Shown: positions 43,219 to 54,857 of the stretch, in pieces
How the letters are laid out: every line of letters starts with the position of its first letter
How positions within the stretch are numbered: position 1 is the stretch's first letter
The notes under the pieces: generated by a model
Seen by the model: the letters and a program-made list of their open reading frames with translations, nothing else
Databases searched by the model: none
What the model was told of the DNA's origin: nothing
NCBI RefSeq assembly: GCF_033473495.1
Contig: NC_088935.1
Location: forward strand, 3,100,001-3,164,000
Source: Cercospora beticola
Lineage: Eukaryota > Ascomycota > Dothideomycetes > Mycosphaerellales > Mycosphaerellaceae
DNA: 64,000 nt
Direction: 5' to 3'
Translations under genes and position numbers: made by a program

Positions 43219-45707
43219 TCAACCACCCACGCCATATCCGCCGGCTGACCATCGATAGGTCGTAATAATCTGCTGCTGTAGATCCAAATCCACTTGCGAA
43301 ACCTCTTTTGACCCCTTGGCCACAGCCAAACTCATCAGCAGCAACCGCCGCATTTTGCGCTATAGGACACGAACTGCATGCCAGAAGAAGAAATATTTGC
43401 CATTTGCGGGGAAGAACAATAAGAAAAGTTCGAAATCCATTGACAAGATTCACATACCTGGTGTTCGATCCGAGAAGTTGACACACTCGACTCTAGTGCT
43501 CGAACAAAGATTTCTCCCGCGTGTACCAGTTCCGCTGGAGAAGAGCGACTGAAGCTTGCGAGCATGACGTGAACAATGCTGGCGCTGAGGAAGAGAAAGA
43601 TGTCGCAGAATAAATGGTTCATATTGAGATCGGGGTCGATAGTCAATACCTCTTGGAGCGATTGGGATATGGCGTGAATGTTTTTGAGATGAGCAGACTG
43701 CGTATTGGCCCGGGCAGGGGCGTTTAAACGTCCCACTGTACAGCCCTGGAGCGCAAGAGCCATGTCCCAGGACATTCCGTCGAGGACGAGTGGAACGCGG
43801 CACAGGAATTTGCGATATGCCGTCCAAGGCTGTTTGCGCTCTGTTTGATGAGAGCTTTGGTTGTTGATAGAATGGTCGAAAGCTTCTGAGAATTTTGCGA
43901 GTGCTTGACGTTTAGGGTGAGCACAACGGAGCTGGAAGAAGTCGAGTTGGGCTGGGTCCGTTCGCAGTGCAGCTCGATGTTGATCAATCATGAGCTCCAG
44001 TACCCCACTGAATGGCACAAGAAAGTTGAAGATGTCCGAAAGTCGCCTGTCTTCGTCCCGTGCTTGGTGGTGCGCGGCAGCATATCTATCGGATTGCCAC
44101 ATCTCCTCAGCAATGGGGATCATGGTTTCGCGGCAGTCCAGTTCAGTCAACACCACTGGGGCGTTGTGGGCGAGAGCGACTTGCTTATCCCAGACGAAGA
44201 GAGTCCACCAGATCCGCCTTCGCTCTTCCATCTCCTCTGGGGACGCGTTTAGAAAGCGATAGTCTTTCCTATCGACTACAATGGCTCCTTCAATGTCGAG
44301 TGTCGGATCCTCCTCGCCGGCCGGCTGACTGCGCGGACCATCGTAGGGGCTATCACATTGTCCTGAAGCACTTGAGGTGGGACATCTTGAACGGCCAGTC
44401 GCAGTGGTAGTCGCGCCCTGGTGGCGGCATGCTATGTCTGCATTTAGTCGATACTCTTTGGCGAGTTGAAATGCCGTGCGCCACCAAATCGACGCGAAAG
44501 ACCCAACTTCAGTCACCATCGAAGCAAGTGCCAAGTGGAGGTAAGTAGCGACCTCATCCACAAAGCGACGTCTGCCATATTGTCGCGGAGAAGCGCTATC
44601 TCCAGGACTAGCCTGCTGTGTTGCTCCACTGGAGCCTGGGGAACGAGACAGGTTGATCGTGGTGGTGAGCAAACGATCCAGGAGCCGCGCTCGCGCCGTG
44701 GGCGAAGCGCCGAAGAAGGGAGCTTCAGTCGTGACTGCAGCGACTAGCAACATGCTGCAAAGTAACGCCGGAGTGCACGATCGTGGTTCCGCGTGCGTAA
44801 GGAACACTGATTTGCGAAAGACATGGGTGAGGAGGATTGGCGATGCCGGAACGTGAGGCTGTTCAGGATGGTCTTTGAAGTATGCGTCCAGCAAGTCGCA
44901 AGCAAGGTTGGAAGAGATGTGAGGTCGGAGATGAGGAATGACAGGTGCCAAGACTGGATATCTCAGGCTCGACGAGGATGCAGAAATAGTAGCGTGGTCG
45001 GCATTGTTCGACACATACGATAAATTCGAGGAGTGAACATCTAGGCACTGTAGATGCGCGTCCGGCATGTCCGGCTCTGTCACTTGCCCACCAGAGTGGC
45101 TCCAATTACCATCCATGGTTCCCCAGGGCTCAGCAGCCCAGGCATCCATCAGCCATTCCGGCATGCCGATAAAAGGAGTGGTACAGTCCATGCCACTGAG
45201 TCGCTGACATGGTTCCTGCGTGGAGAAATTGGCCTGATGTGGTGTCGAGTTGCCTTCCGTCCCGGGTTGGTAGCCATTTGAAAGATCATAGTCAGTACCA
45301 CTTGTACGGACCAGCGCTGCCTGAGCCTCTGCTGGGAAGCATTGGGGTAATATCAGACCGACGGCTGTTCGCCGTGGTCTTCCTCGGCGACCACTCTGAC
45401 GCTCGTAGGTACAATCCGCCGACAATTCTTTGCATCAACCACACGGTTGTGCAGCATCACATCGGGCACGAGATGCGTTGCACCTGTCGCACGCCTTTCG
45501 AGCCCGGCGTCGTGTGGTCGCGCCAACGGCCCCTGCGGGTGGAGCCGGTGGTGGTTGGCCAGCGTCGCCGTTTGAGCTGTACTGCGGATCCTCCTCAGTG
45601 TTCTCCATGTCCAAATCCGGGGCCGCTGCACGTGGCAGTGCTGAGTAACGATATCGAGGATGGGGGACATGAAAACAATTATTAGGCACGTTTGGTCCCA
45701 GCACCAT
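43219..45707 (-). pseudogene. Zn2Cys6 sugar-regulator gene (XlnR/AraR/InuR-like) with in-frame TGA in the DNA-binding motif
   Basis: Exons 45707..43458 and 43359..43219 (98-nt intron, GTATGT...CTATAG) would encode about 795 codons. The second exon supplies the typical C-terminal end (TTYRWSAGGYGVGG). The Zn2Cys6 cluster has exact spacing C-x2-C-x6-C-x5-C-x2-C-x6-C only if the TGA at 45437..45435 (codon 91) counts as a residue. The expected residue there is usually Arg, so CGA to TGA is the simplest change. The rest of the frame is open and carries the fungal regulatory middle region (RRRIWWTLFVWDKQ). Start alternatives are ATG 45707 and ATG 45608. It lies divergent to GH36, 269 bp apart. UGA readthrough or a sequencing error are the alternatives to inactivation. 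Confidence 0.78.
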
Positions 45708-45834
45708 GCCGATCACAAATGCGGGGGACTCTGTACCAAAGTTTGCTGTTCACGTGCAAGAAGGGTCCCGGACACGACTGTCGTTCGCGTACAGAACGGG
45801 ATTTAAAGCTGCTCTGTCGTTGGTCAAACAGACG

Positions 45835-45842
45835 CGGATCCG
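45835..45842. promoter_or_regulatory. CGGATCCG palindrome in the regulator/GH36 promoter
   Basis: Inverted CGG half-sites, of the kind bound by Zn2Cys6 dimers, lie about 135 bp before the GH36 ATG and next to a TATTTAAT TATA-like box (45845..45852). An 8-bp match can occur by chance; the position in a shared 269-bp promoter is the main support. Confidence 0.35.
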
Positions 45843-45976
45843 GCTATTTAATCACAACAGCAGCTACTGAACCAAGTGGACACCACGTATAGCTGCAAGA
45901 ACGCAGATCACGATGGCGTCCAATAAAAGCCAGGCGCGGAGGTCATCTTGGTGGAGGACGAAATTGTCGATTCAGA

Positions 45977-48126
45977 ATGGGTTCCATCAACGAGAGCTGC
46001 GAGGAAGTGAAGTCCTTCAGCTGGGGGACAAAAGATCTTGTAGTCGAATTTATCCTCAACGATAATGGCGCACCATGCATCGAGCAGGTGCACTCTCCAG
46101 GAGCACCGCACACTCGCAACGTCTCGCCATATTTTGCCTCGGCGAGTGTTCCTCTGAACGCGATACGGATCAACGGCCGTGGCCACAGTGCGGCGAAGAC
46201 CTCGAAGTCTTTAGTGGGCGGAGTGTTGTCGAGTCGATTGATGTATCGGGGTCATTCCCAGCGATCTACGCCCAAATCTGATTGTCTGGACATCGTGTCA
46301 AAAGACGATTTGACCGGCATCGAGGCAGTCCATACTCTGGAGATCTTCCGCGGTGTGCCTGTGCTTCGGAGTTACACGACCGTTCGAAACACGTCTGAGA
46401 AGGCGGTGATCGTCAAGCAGGCGTCGTCACTTGCCATCGGTGGTTTGACACGCGGGGATCCAAACTGGCACCGGAATTACTCGGTGTGGGAAGCCAACAA
46501 CACTTGGTTTCGTGAAGCGCAGTGGCAGCAACGATCGCTCAGTGATGTTGGCATTGATGATATCGGGCTCTTGCAGTTGGACCAAGGACATCGAGCCACG
46601 ATGGCTCGCTATGGAATATCGAATCGTGGTTCTTTTTCTGCGGAAGGGCATTTGCCCATGGGCGGTATTTCGCACGAAGATGGGTCGGACAGCTGGCTTC
46701 GGCAAATTGAGCACAACGGGTCATGGCGATGGGAGATTGGCAAGACGGCCTGTACCTCGCCGCAGGTGGACCGAACTCATTCGACCACGACTGGGAGGTG
46801 GCGCTGGCTGCCAATGAAGCATTCACGTCGGTTCCTGTTGCCCTCTGCCACGTTGCTGGCCCTTTCACGGACGCGTTCGGCGTGCTGAACGACTACCGTC
46901 GCTGTCTCTTGCGCCCGCACGTCGATCGGGCAGAGCTGCCGGTCATCTTCAATGATTACATGAACTGTCTCATGGGCGATCCGACCGAGGCGAAGGTTGC
47001 CGCGCTCATCGAACCCGCTGCTCGTTCCGGCGCCAAGTACTTTGTCATCGACGCCGGCTGGTACGCGGACGACCAGGACTGGTGGGAGGACGTGGGCGCG
47101 TGGCGGCCGTCGTCCAAGCGGTTTCCCTCGGGGTTTGCCAGTCTGATGCACAAGATCAAAGCGCGGGGCCTTGTGCCGGGGGTGTGGCTGGAGCCGGAGG
47201 TGATTGGAATCCGCAGTCCCGTGGCGAAGCTGCTCCCAGAGCATGCATTTTTCCAGCTCAACGGCCACCGGCTGGAGGAACGTGGACGCTACCAGCTGGA
47301 CTTCTCGCAGGATGCAGTTCGCGAGCACATGGACGGGGTGGTAGATGGGCTGGTGGGCGAGTACGGCATCGGCTACTTCAAGTTCGACTACAACATCGAA
47401 GTCGTGAGCGGCAGCGATGCGGCGGGCAGTCCGGGGGCGGCACACCTCGCGCACCAGCGCGCCTACCTCGCATGGGTGGCGGGGTTGTGCCAGCGGCATC
47501 CCGCGCTGGTGGTGGAGAACTGCTCAAGCGGCGGCATGCGCATGGACTACGCGATGCTGGCGGTGCACACGCTGCAGTCAACCAGCGACCAGCAAGACGC
47601 GCTGCTCTACGCCGCCATCGCGGCCGCGTGCCCGACGGCGGTGGTGCCGGAGCAGAGCGCGTCGTGGGCGTACCCGCAGCCGCAGTGGAGCGACGAGACC
47701 AACGCCTTCACCGTCGTCAACGCCTTGCTCGGGCGCGTGCACCTGAGCGGCCGGCTGGACCTGCTCAGCGCGCGGCAGTCCGCACTGGTCGATGAGGGCC
47801 TGCGCGTCTACCGCGAGCACATTCGCGCGCACTTGTGCACGTCGCGGCCCTTCTGGCCCTTGGGACTGCCGCGGTGGCACGACGAATGGCTGGCGCTGGG
47901 GCTTAGTCTGGCGAACGGCAGTGCGGTGGTGGCCATCTGGCGCAGAGGAGGATCGACGAACACGCGCTTTCAACTGCCCCCGCCGCTCCGCCATCTGCGC
48001 GTGGCCACGCTGCTGTATCCCGCCGACTTCGAAGCACGTCTCGACGTGGATAGCGGGAGCGGGAGCGTCCGCGTGGAAGTGCCCGCTGTTCCGTGCGCAC
48101 GTGTCTTGAAGTTCTCCTCATCGTAG
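45977..48126 (+). pseudogene. GH36 alpha-galactosidase gene with a frameshift
   Basis: Two overlapping frames make one enzyme: 45977..about 46740 (N-terminal beta-sandwich, ending in the HNGSWRWEIG block) and about 46732..48126 (GDWQDGLYL, then the catalytic barrel). Together they give about 720 residues, the size of bacterial-type GH36. Catalytic residues are present: the nucleophile Asp in YFKFDYN (codon 47386..47388) and the acid/base Asp in STSDQQD (47587..47589). AGWYADDQDWWEDVG and VENCSSGGMRMDY are family hallmarks. No signal peptide, so intracellular. The frame slips by minus one at 46732..46741. Either one G was lost from a G-run or a 7-bp direct-repeat copy (GAGATTG-like) collapsed. 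There is no room for an intron. Confidence 0.85.
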
Positions 48127-48388
48127 GCTGCAAGTAGGGTACAGTACATATCACATCACCTTCGCAATGCAGTTCGTCTTCCGCAACTTCCGGTACATAT
48201 AGCTACCGCGTCTGAAAGTTCTGGGCCTGCAAGTGAGGTCAGGTGAGGTGAGGGCTTATAATCTAGCAGAGGCACTGAATTACACCTGAGGCAAACCCTC
48301 CACCGTCACTACCTCACTACAACTACCACAACTACTGCGAGTGGAACGAGCGACGCACGCGTCTGACTCGGGACGTCGCACGCCCCAA

Positions 48389-50163
48389 TCAGCTCTTATT
48401 GACCATCTCCACTCGAACCTCCGCTTCCTGTCCTTTCTCTTGCGTCTGCGCAGCGTTCAAATGATCCGTCATCAGGGTGTCGCCGAAGAGCTCATTGATT
48501 TCCTCCAGACTCTTTCCGGACGTCTCCGGCACCCAGAACCACACTGCAATGGCCGTCACCACGTTCATGACAATGAAAAATATGTAATATCTCCATCCGA
48601 CGTTGGCGAGTCCAGTAGGTGAAGCCTGAGCGAGGATGATCTGGATGATGAAGGACCAGAAAGTCGAGACTGCACCTCCTGCTGTCCGGATCTGGGTCGG
48701 GAAAATCTCAGTGCAGTATACCGGTGCTCCAGAATTCCAGCTGATGGAGAATATGATGCCGAACAGAAGGAGGAAGAAGATCCCGAACGCGTTTCCGATC
48801 TTGTTAGGCCCGCCACCAAACACTGCCACGAAAGCCATCACGATCGCAATGTCCACGGCCAAGCCCACCGAGCCCCATATGAGCATTGTCCTGCGCTTTA
48901 CGCGATCGATGATGAATGCGAGGCAGAACAAGTTCGACAGAGGGCCGATGATGCCCCATACACCAGCCAACGCCAGCACCGTCGCGCCTTGGATCCCGAG
49001 CGACTTGTACATGATGGTTTCGTAGTAGTTGATCGCCGAGATACGCAGATTTGCTGGCCAATCTGGATCCCACTCCCCAATAAGAGGCGCCTGCGATAGG
49101 ATGCTTTGCGGAATATGCCCATGAGGGACGAGACCTCATTCTCCTGCTCCCACGTAATTTGCTCGCGCATCTGGACGAACTCCCTCTTGACCATTTCCTC
49201 GTTGCCGGGTCGGCGCATTTTCTTGAGTACTGTGAAAGCTTCCTCGTGGCAACCCTTTTGGAGCAAATATCGCGGCGACTCGGGAAGGAAGAACGTTCCA
49301 CCCAGGAGTACGACTGCCCATAGGACTTGAAGGCCGACTGGGAAACGATACTAGGACGAATTAGGTCACGGCCTCCGCCTACGCATGCCTCACCAGGCTT
49401 ACCGTGAACTCGCCCTCGGCGTAATAGACTGCGAAACCTATCCAGTTCGATACCGCATAGCCAGTCCCGATGAACTGCGCATGCAAGCCAACAATACTTC
49501 CTCTGGATTTTACGGAAATGTTAGCTCATGGCGACAATTGCTTCCAGTGCAAGACTGCTCGCCCACTTACCGATGCTCTGGTGGCGCAAGCTCCGATTGA
49601 TATTGTGGGATGGCGAAGCAAACGATCCCGATGGCGAGACCGGCAATCAGACGTCCGGCGATGAGCATGCCGACCTCCTGAGCGCCCGTCTGGAGCGAGC
49701 ATCCAATAATCGCCACAATGGCACCAATTTGCAGTGTGCCTTTCCGGCCAGTCCAATTGCCAATTGGCCATGAAAGCAGACAACCTATGGCTCCGCCAGC
49801 TGTGTACTGTCGTAAAGCGAAACGTCAGTGCATCGAGCTTCACAAACTGACCCGAGAGTATCGGAACTCACTGTAGAGATGATGGCACCAAGCAGAGCAG
49901 CTGAAGGGTGAAAGAAGGTCTCAAAGTACTCCTGTGCTTGAGCCGTGCCAAAGATTCCTGTTCACACCCGATTAGACAATCATCTCCCCACAGCAGAAGC
50001 TGGCAATTTACCTGAATCATAGCCCCATAGAAGGGAGCCAATTCCCACAAATATGGCTAGAGAGCATCTCAGTCAGCATCAACGTCGGGCACGGCTTATC
50101 GACAAACATACCACAGAAGTAATTGTAGCCATTGGCGTAGTCAGAGATGATGCTTTTTCCCAT
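48389..50163 (-). pseudogene. MFS sugar transporter gene with a one-base loss
   Basis: Six exons: 50163..50112, 50056..50012, 49957..49872, 49806..49571, 49502..49403 and 49350..48389. Introns are 55, 54, 65, 68 and 52 nt, and the first five exons are phase-consistent from ATG 50163. Sugar-porter motifs are present: LLWGYDSGIFGT, GRLIAGLAIGIV, PESPRYLL, PETSGKSLEEI. In exon 6 the frame breaks at about 49045: QIGQQIC is followed by ISAINYY only after a shift equal to one missing G. Exon 6 is 962 nt where 963 would restore the frame to the stop at 48389. Intact length would be about 495 residues with 12 membrane helices. Its place beside GH36 suggests alpha-galactoside uptake. Confidence 0.85.
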
Positions 50164-51231
50164 GTCGGCCTCGGAATGAGCTTCGAAAGAGCTACACGTG
50201 TTCTAGCTGAAGCAGACCGCGGTGTGCATTCTCGTCATGGACTGGAGATCTTGAGCCAATGATAAATGCTTGCCCTTTGTGGTGGTGAAGGGCATCTATG
50301 GTGATTGAGCATGCGGCTCGTCCAATCACAACCCGCTAATGATAGCCTAATTCCCCGTGTTGTGCGCATCCTGCCATCTATCATTGTGGTAGACTAACTC
50401 AGGAGTCTGGGGCCCCGCAGAGGTCGCTTGGAAGGACCTTTCCAGCTGGACGAAAGTTATTATCCACAAGTCTACTCGATAGACCTCCACGACACGAGAT
50501 TCTCCACTCGAACGTTCGGGTTTCCCACGACTGTAAACGCCACGATTTCTATGTGGAAAGCAGCCTACTACTGGTATTCTTGATTGACTAATGCATGCTG
50601 TCGATCAACACCATTACAAGCATGCTGTCTCATTGGTTACACGATTTCCGCACAACGGCGTGAACTTTGAACTTGTAGCTGCAACATTTCCAATGTCGAT
50701 TCAAGGTTCGACATTCGCTTACTTTCCGCGAAAGCGTTGTCAGCAGACTACTTCTAAGACTTACTATATCGGATAATTGGAGATCAACCGCAAGAATCAA
50801 CGCTCCATGCTGCTCTTGGCGTCAGATGAAGGCCTTCCAAGACTGGGTCTTTCGAAGGACGTATTGTTAAGAGGAGCTTCCGCCAACTGGGTATTTTTCT
50901 ACCGACCTAGTAGTGACTTAGACTGACTGCGATACGAATTGGGCGTTGACTCCAACACGATGCAGATCTTCAACTTGAATGAAAAATTAGCCTACTGGAT
51001 CTGATGAATGCATCAGCTATGCCTCTAGCCGAGCTCCCAAGCACGAGTGCCGGCATTGTGCAACCCCATATCGAACTGCACGCCAATGCAATATTACTCC
51101 GCAGTCAAGAAGTCAGCACGTGGCTCTGGCATGGTCAAGAGAGATATTTAAGTACCCCATGGGGAGACCTACTGTGGCACAAATATCATTGATACCAGTA
51201 TTGGCAACTTCAACAGTCCTATCCGCCAGCC
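50164..51231. promoter_or_regulatory. divergent upstream region of transporter and beta-helix genes
   Basis: About 1.07 kb, AT-richer than the cluster. A TATTTAAG TATA-like box lies near 51143, about 90 bp before the beta-helix gene ATG. No gene seen. Confidence 0.4.
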
Positions 51232-53356
51232 ATGTGGACCTCCGGTACGCTCTCGACGTTGCTGTTGACTTGTGCGTTCTCCAAGCTGAGCGCCGCCGAC
51301 TTCTGGGTCTCGCCAAATGGGAACGATGCCAACGACGGGAGTGAAGCATCACCATTCGCAACGCTAGATGCCGCCCGGCAATCTGTCAGACGAGTCAATT
51401 CAAGCCTGCAGTCCGACTTGTTCGTGAACGTTCTGCCTGGAACTTATTATCTCGACAAACCTCTGACCTTCGAGGCTGCTGATTCTGGATCCAATGGTCG
51501 CCGCGTAGTCTGGCGCGCCACGGGCGATGGAGTGAACATTTCTGGCGGGTATGTACACGAAAGTGCAACAACATGGGAACTATGACTAACAAATCACTCG
51601 CAGAACTGCAGTCACAGCCTGGTCTGTTCATGACGCTGGCAAGAACATTTGGAAGGCCAGCGTACCACAAGGGTCCCGGTCTCGCCATTTGTACGTGAAT
51701 CAGAAGCATGCAACGCGAGCACGTCAACAACTTGCCCGATCTGATTTGAGGCTCACCTCGAACGGATTCGCAATCGCGAATCCTGATCGACAATACTTGG
51801 CCAGACTCCCGGGCATCGAAAAAGGCGAGCTTCGCAGTAGAGCTTCTTTCACTGATCGCTACATACCAATCGAGTCCGTCAATGGCAACGACCTCATCAT
51901 GGCTAATCCTGCGTTCAAAAACAACATTATCGGCTTTGACACGTTCACCGTACCTGCCCACGAGGGTGCACTCTGGCTTGCCAATGTGCTAGATCTTCTG
52001 GACGAGACGAATGAATACTTCTTGGATGAGGACGCGTCGGTCGTCTATTACAAGCCTGATGCTGCCGATATGTCGAACCAGAATGTGGTCCCACCTCGGC
52101 TGGAGTATCTCTTGGCCCTTGCTGGCACGTACGATGCTCCTGTCCATGACCTCACGTTCCAGGGTTTCAATTACATGCACACAACGTGGAGTATGTCATT
52201 CCTCTGAATACTTCTTCTTCTTTCCAACCAGCTAACAATGTACACGCAGACCAACCCTCTACCAATCTTGGCTATGTGGACCAACAGACTGGTGGATACA
52301 TTGGCAGAAACAAGGTCTACGACGTCTTCGAATCCTCAAGACCATTCTGGTACCAAGTCCCAGGCTCTATCCAGGCCAGCGCAGTGAAAGATGTCTCATT
52401 CCGTGGCGGCAGTCTCACTGCCATCATGGGCGGTTTCGGTATCGGCAATGATGCGAATGCTCATGCCTCACAAGTCGGTCTCGGAGCATCAAATGTTGAC
52501 ATTACTGGCATGCTCTTCAAACAAACCGGCGCCAACGCCATCACGGTTGGTGGTATTCAAGCCGATGCCCACCATCCCAGCGACCCAAGGATGACCGTAC
52601 AAGACATCACAATCACGGAGAACATTTTCACCGACGTGGCTTACACTTTCCAGTCCTGCGTGCCGATATTCGTCACGTATCTCACAGGAGCTAAAATCAC
52701 CTACAACGATATCTACGACGTTCCTTACTCTGGTATTTGCTACGGTTATGGATGGGGAGCCAATGACCAGGGTGGTAGCGATGAATACGAGAAACGGGGT
52801 CTCTACCAATACCAGCCCAGATATGACACGCCTACTACGCTGAAAGACGGGCTCATTTCCAACAACCTCATCCAGCGATTTGGAACGGTAATGACAGATC
52901 TGGGAGCATTCTACACCTTGGCAAAGAGCCCCGCAACGAGCGTGAGGAACAACTGTGTCGCTCAAAGTGTGGGATTCGGTAAGTGCAGTTCCCTCCACTT
53001 TTCTACAATTTCAGACACACTTGTAGCTGACCCAGATCCCAACAACAGCCGCCGTTTGCACCGATGAGGGTTCTCGTGACTACGTTGTCAAAGATAGTAC
53101 TTTTTTGACAGGCGGCTTTTGGCTGAATCGAAACGAAAGACCTGGTTATACGACTGGAAACCTCACTTTCACCAATCTTGCAGTCCAGGCCGATCCTCAG
53201 AATGGTTCGAACCAGTGGGGCGATACCGTTTCGAATGTTATTCAAGTTGACGACCAAAACAGTCTGCCCGATGAGTTCAAGGGCTACTGCATCAATGCTG
53301 GTATTCCGCAAGCTCAGCGTGGCAGTCGACCTGCTCATCGCGGCCCTTTCCAATAG
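51232..53356 (+). CDS. secreted right-handed parallel beta-helix protein, probably carbohydrate-active
   Basis: Four exons: 51232..51548, 51604..52190, 52250..52978 and 53049..53356 (introns 55, 59 and 70 nt), giving 646 residues. Residues 1-21 form a signal peptide (hydrophobic LSTLLLTCAF, cleavage near SA-ADF). The mature start, FWVSPNGNDANDGSEASPF, is the signature opening of pectate-lyase-like beta-helix proteins. Later repeats (NVDITGMLFKQTG, DITITENIFTDV, AKITYNDIYDV, GLISNNLIQRFG) are regular helix coils. The group includes glycoside hydrolases such as GH141-like enzymes, but I cannot assign a substrate. The last 15 residues, Arg/Pro-rich, look less conserved. Confidence 0.8.
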
Positions 53357-54857
53357 AGTTGCTGGGTGTTCAATGAGAACTGACCTGGAGGCCGAATTGG
53401 TATGGTGGCACTGGTGGCGGATGTGTACATGGGTTAGGAACATGTAAGGCAGTACTGAAAGGTGGATGGGCATCGTAGAGTTCCAACACGGCAGGCATTC
53501 CGTGCTAACGCTGGGTACTCTAGCGGTATAAGAACACTCAGTGTCGTGTATAGATCACAACACTTGTTCACAGCTCTTCCTCTTCAGCTCCGCACTTCGC
53601 CTGTCCGTCGATGAGAACTCAGTTCTTAAATGGCGGGAAGAGGTCGCACGCAAAGAGGTAGCGAGGCTCCAGAACTTTTGTTCAGGGCTCTCAACACTTG
53701 ATCCCAATATGCTCAAAAGAGCTGAGTTGCAGCATGTCCCATTGAGACAAGACGCATTGTGACTGTCCTGTCTACGATTTCCTTTGGCTGCTCGCGCTTA
53801 ATGTACTCACCACGTCAATCTGCTACGACACCGAACTGTCACGTCACATTGAGCTGAAGTCGCAGACATGTGGAGCTGCAAGTATATCTTCAATGTCTCT
53901 GTTAAGTCTGACGCCGAAGCGGCTGCCACAGCGCCTCATGTGGATTAGCGAAGCGGACATTGTACAGTAATATCGTGCTGCCAGCATCGCGTCTGAAGAT
54001 GTGTCCGCCAACTGCGGAACAAACGTCCTCCCACACCTGAACCTTATTGCCGCATGTGTTCCCCTGGAATCGACGTTTACCACCTGGTGGCCAGTCTCCT
54101 TCCATACCTGGCTCTTCCTTGCTGTCTATTCCTTTTCGAGGCCATGCCAGCCACCTGCGGAACATGCTCCTTCTGTAAAGACTTTCGTAAGTATGCTTGC
54201 GGCACAAAGACTCGTAATACGAGGCTTTGTATTTTGTCTTCAACAGCATCGTGGAAGACTCGCATTCCCGGTTTGCACAGCGGTGGAACCACATCCCGGA
54301 AGAAGCTCAGTCACTATTCGAAAGCGACGGAAGCCTATTACAGAGGACTCAATCACTGTTTAACAGGGAATGAAGAACCTGTTTGACAATACCATGACCA
54401 CATCAGGACTGAGTCCTTGGGAAAGCATCAGCGATCGTCTTCACCGGGCTGGGAATCGAACTGTTCATCCCACAGATGCTGCGGCATCTAGAGCTGGCTA
54501 GGCCGCCGCGCGAAGTAGCCCGTGATGAGTATGTAGGGTATTGAGTCACGCAGCGCATGATTGGGGCCCAATACAGAGCAGCGAGCGTTGGCTGCTATGG
54601 GAATGACCAACGACCGCGATTGCAGTTAGGTGCGGCTGTCACTGACTATTGGTCGAGCCAATCACCCGTGGCCGCACAACGCGCATTCGAGTTGTGTCAG
54701 GTTAGAGTGGCCGATATCATGTTGTGCGTTGTTGCCTTGGTCATCGGACTAGCCATTACCGTGATCAAAACGCTGGTCACATCAGTCCATGGCACGTTCT
54801 TGTTGGCGAGGATGGCGTGAAGCCACTCCACCGGAATTGGTGGTGTCTACACTGTGA
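53357..54857. other. intergenic region, convergent gene ends
   Basis: 1.5 kb with short overlapping frames on both strands and no supported gene. A T-loop-like string near 54450 was checked and rejected as a tRNA. Confidence 0.45.

Noticed and set aside
43335..43457. Unspliced C-terminus of the regulator, or an in-frame 84-nt intron ending at TGCAG
   Set aside because: Both give a Cys-rich end without family similarity; the acceptor at 43360 yields the expected TTYRWSAGG end.
46777..47795. Long frames on both strands over GH36 (240 and 237 codons)
   Set aside because: High GC at third positions opens shadow frames; only the frame with catalytic motifs is real.
54440..54480. T-loop-like GTTCGATTCCC on the minus strand, possible tRNA
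   Set aside because: The flanks do not pair as a T-stem and no acceptor, D or anticodon arm is found.
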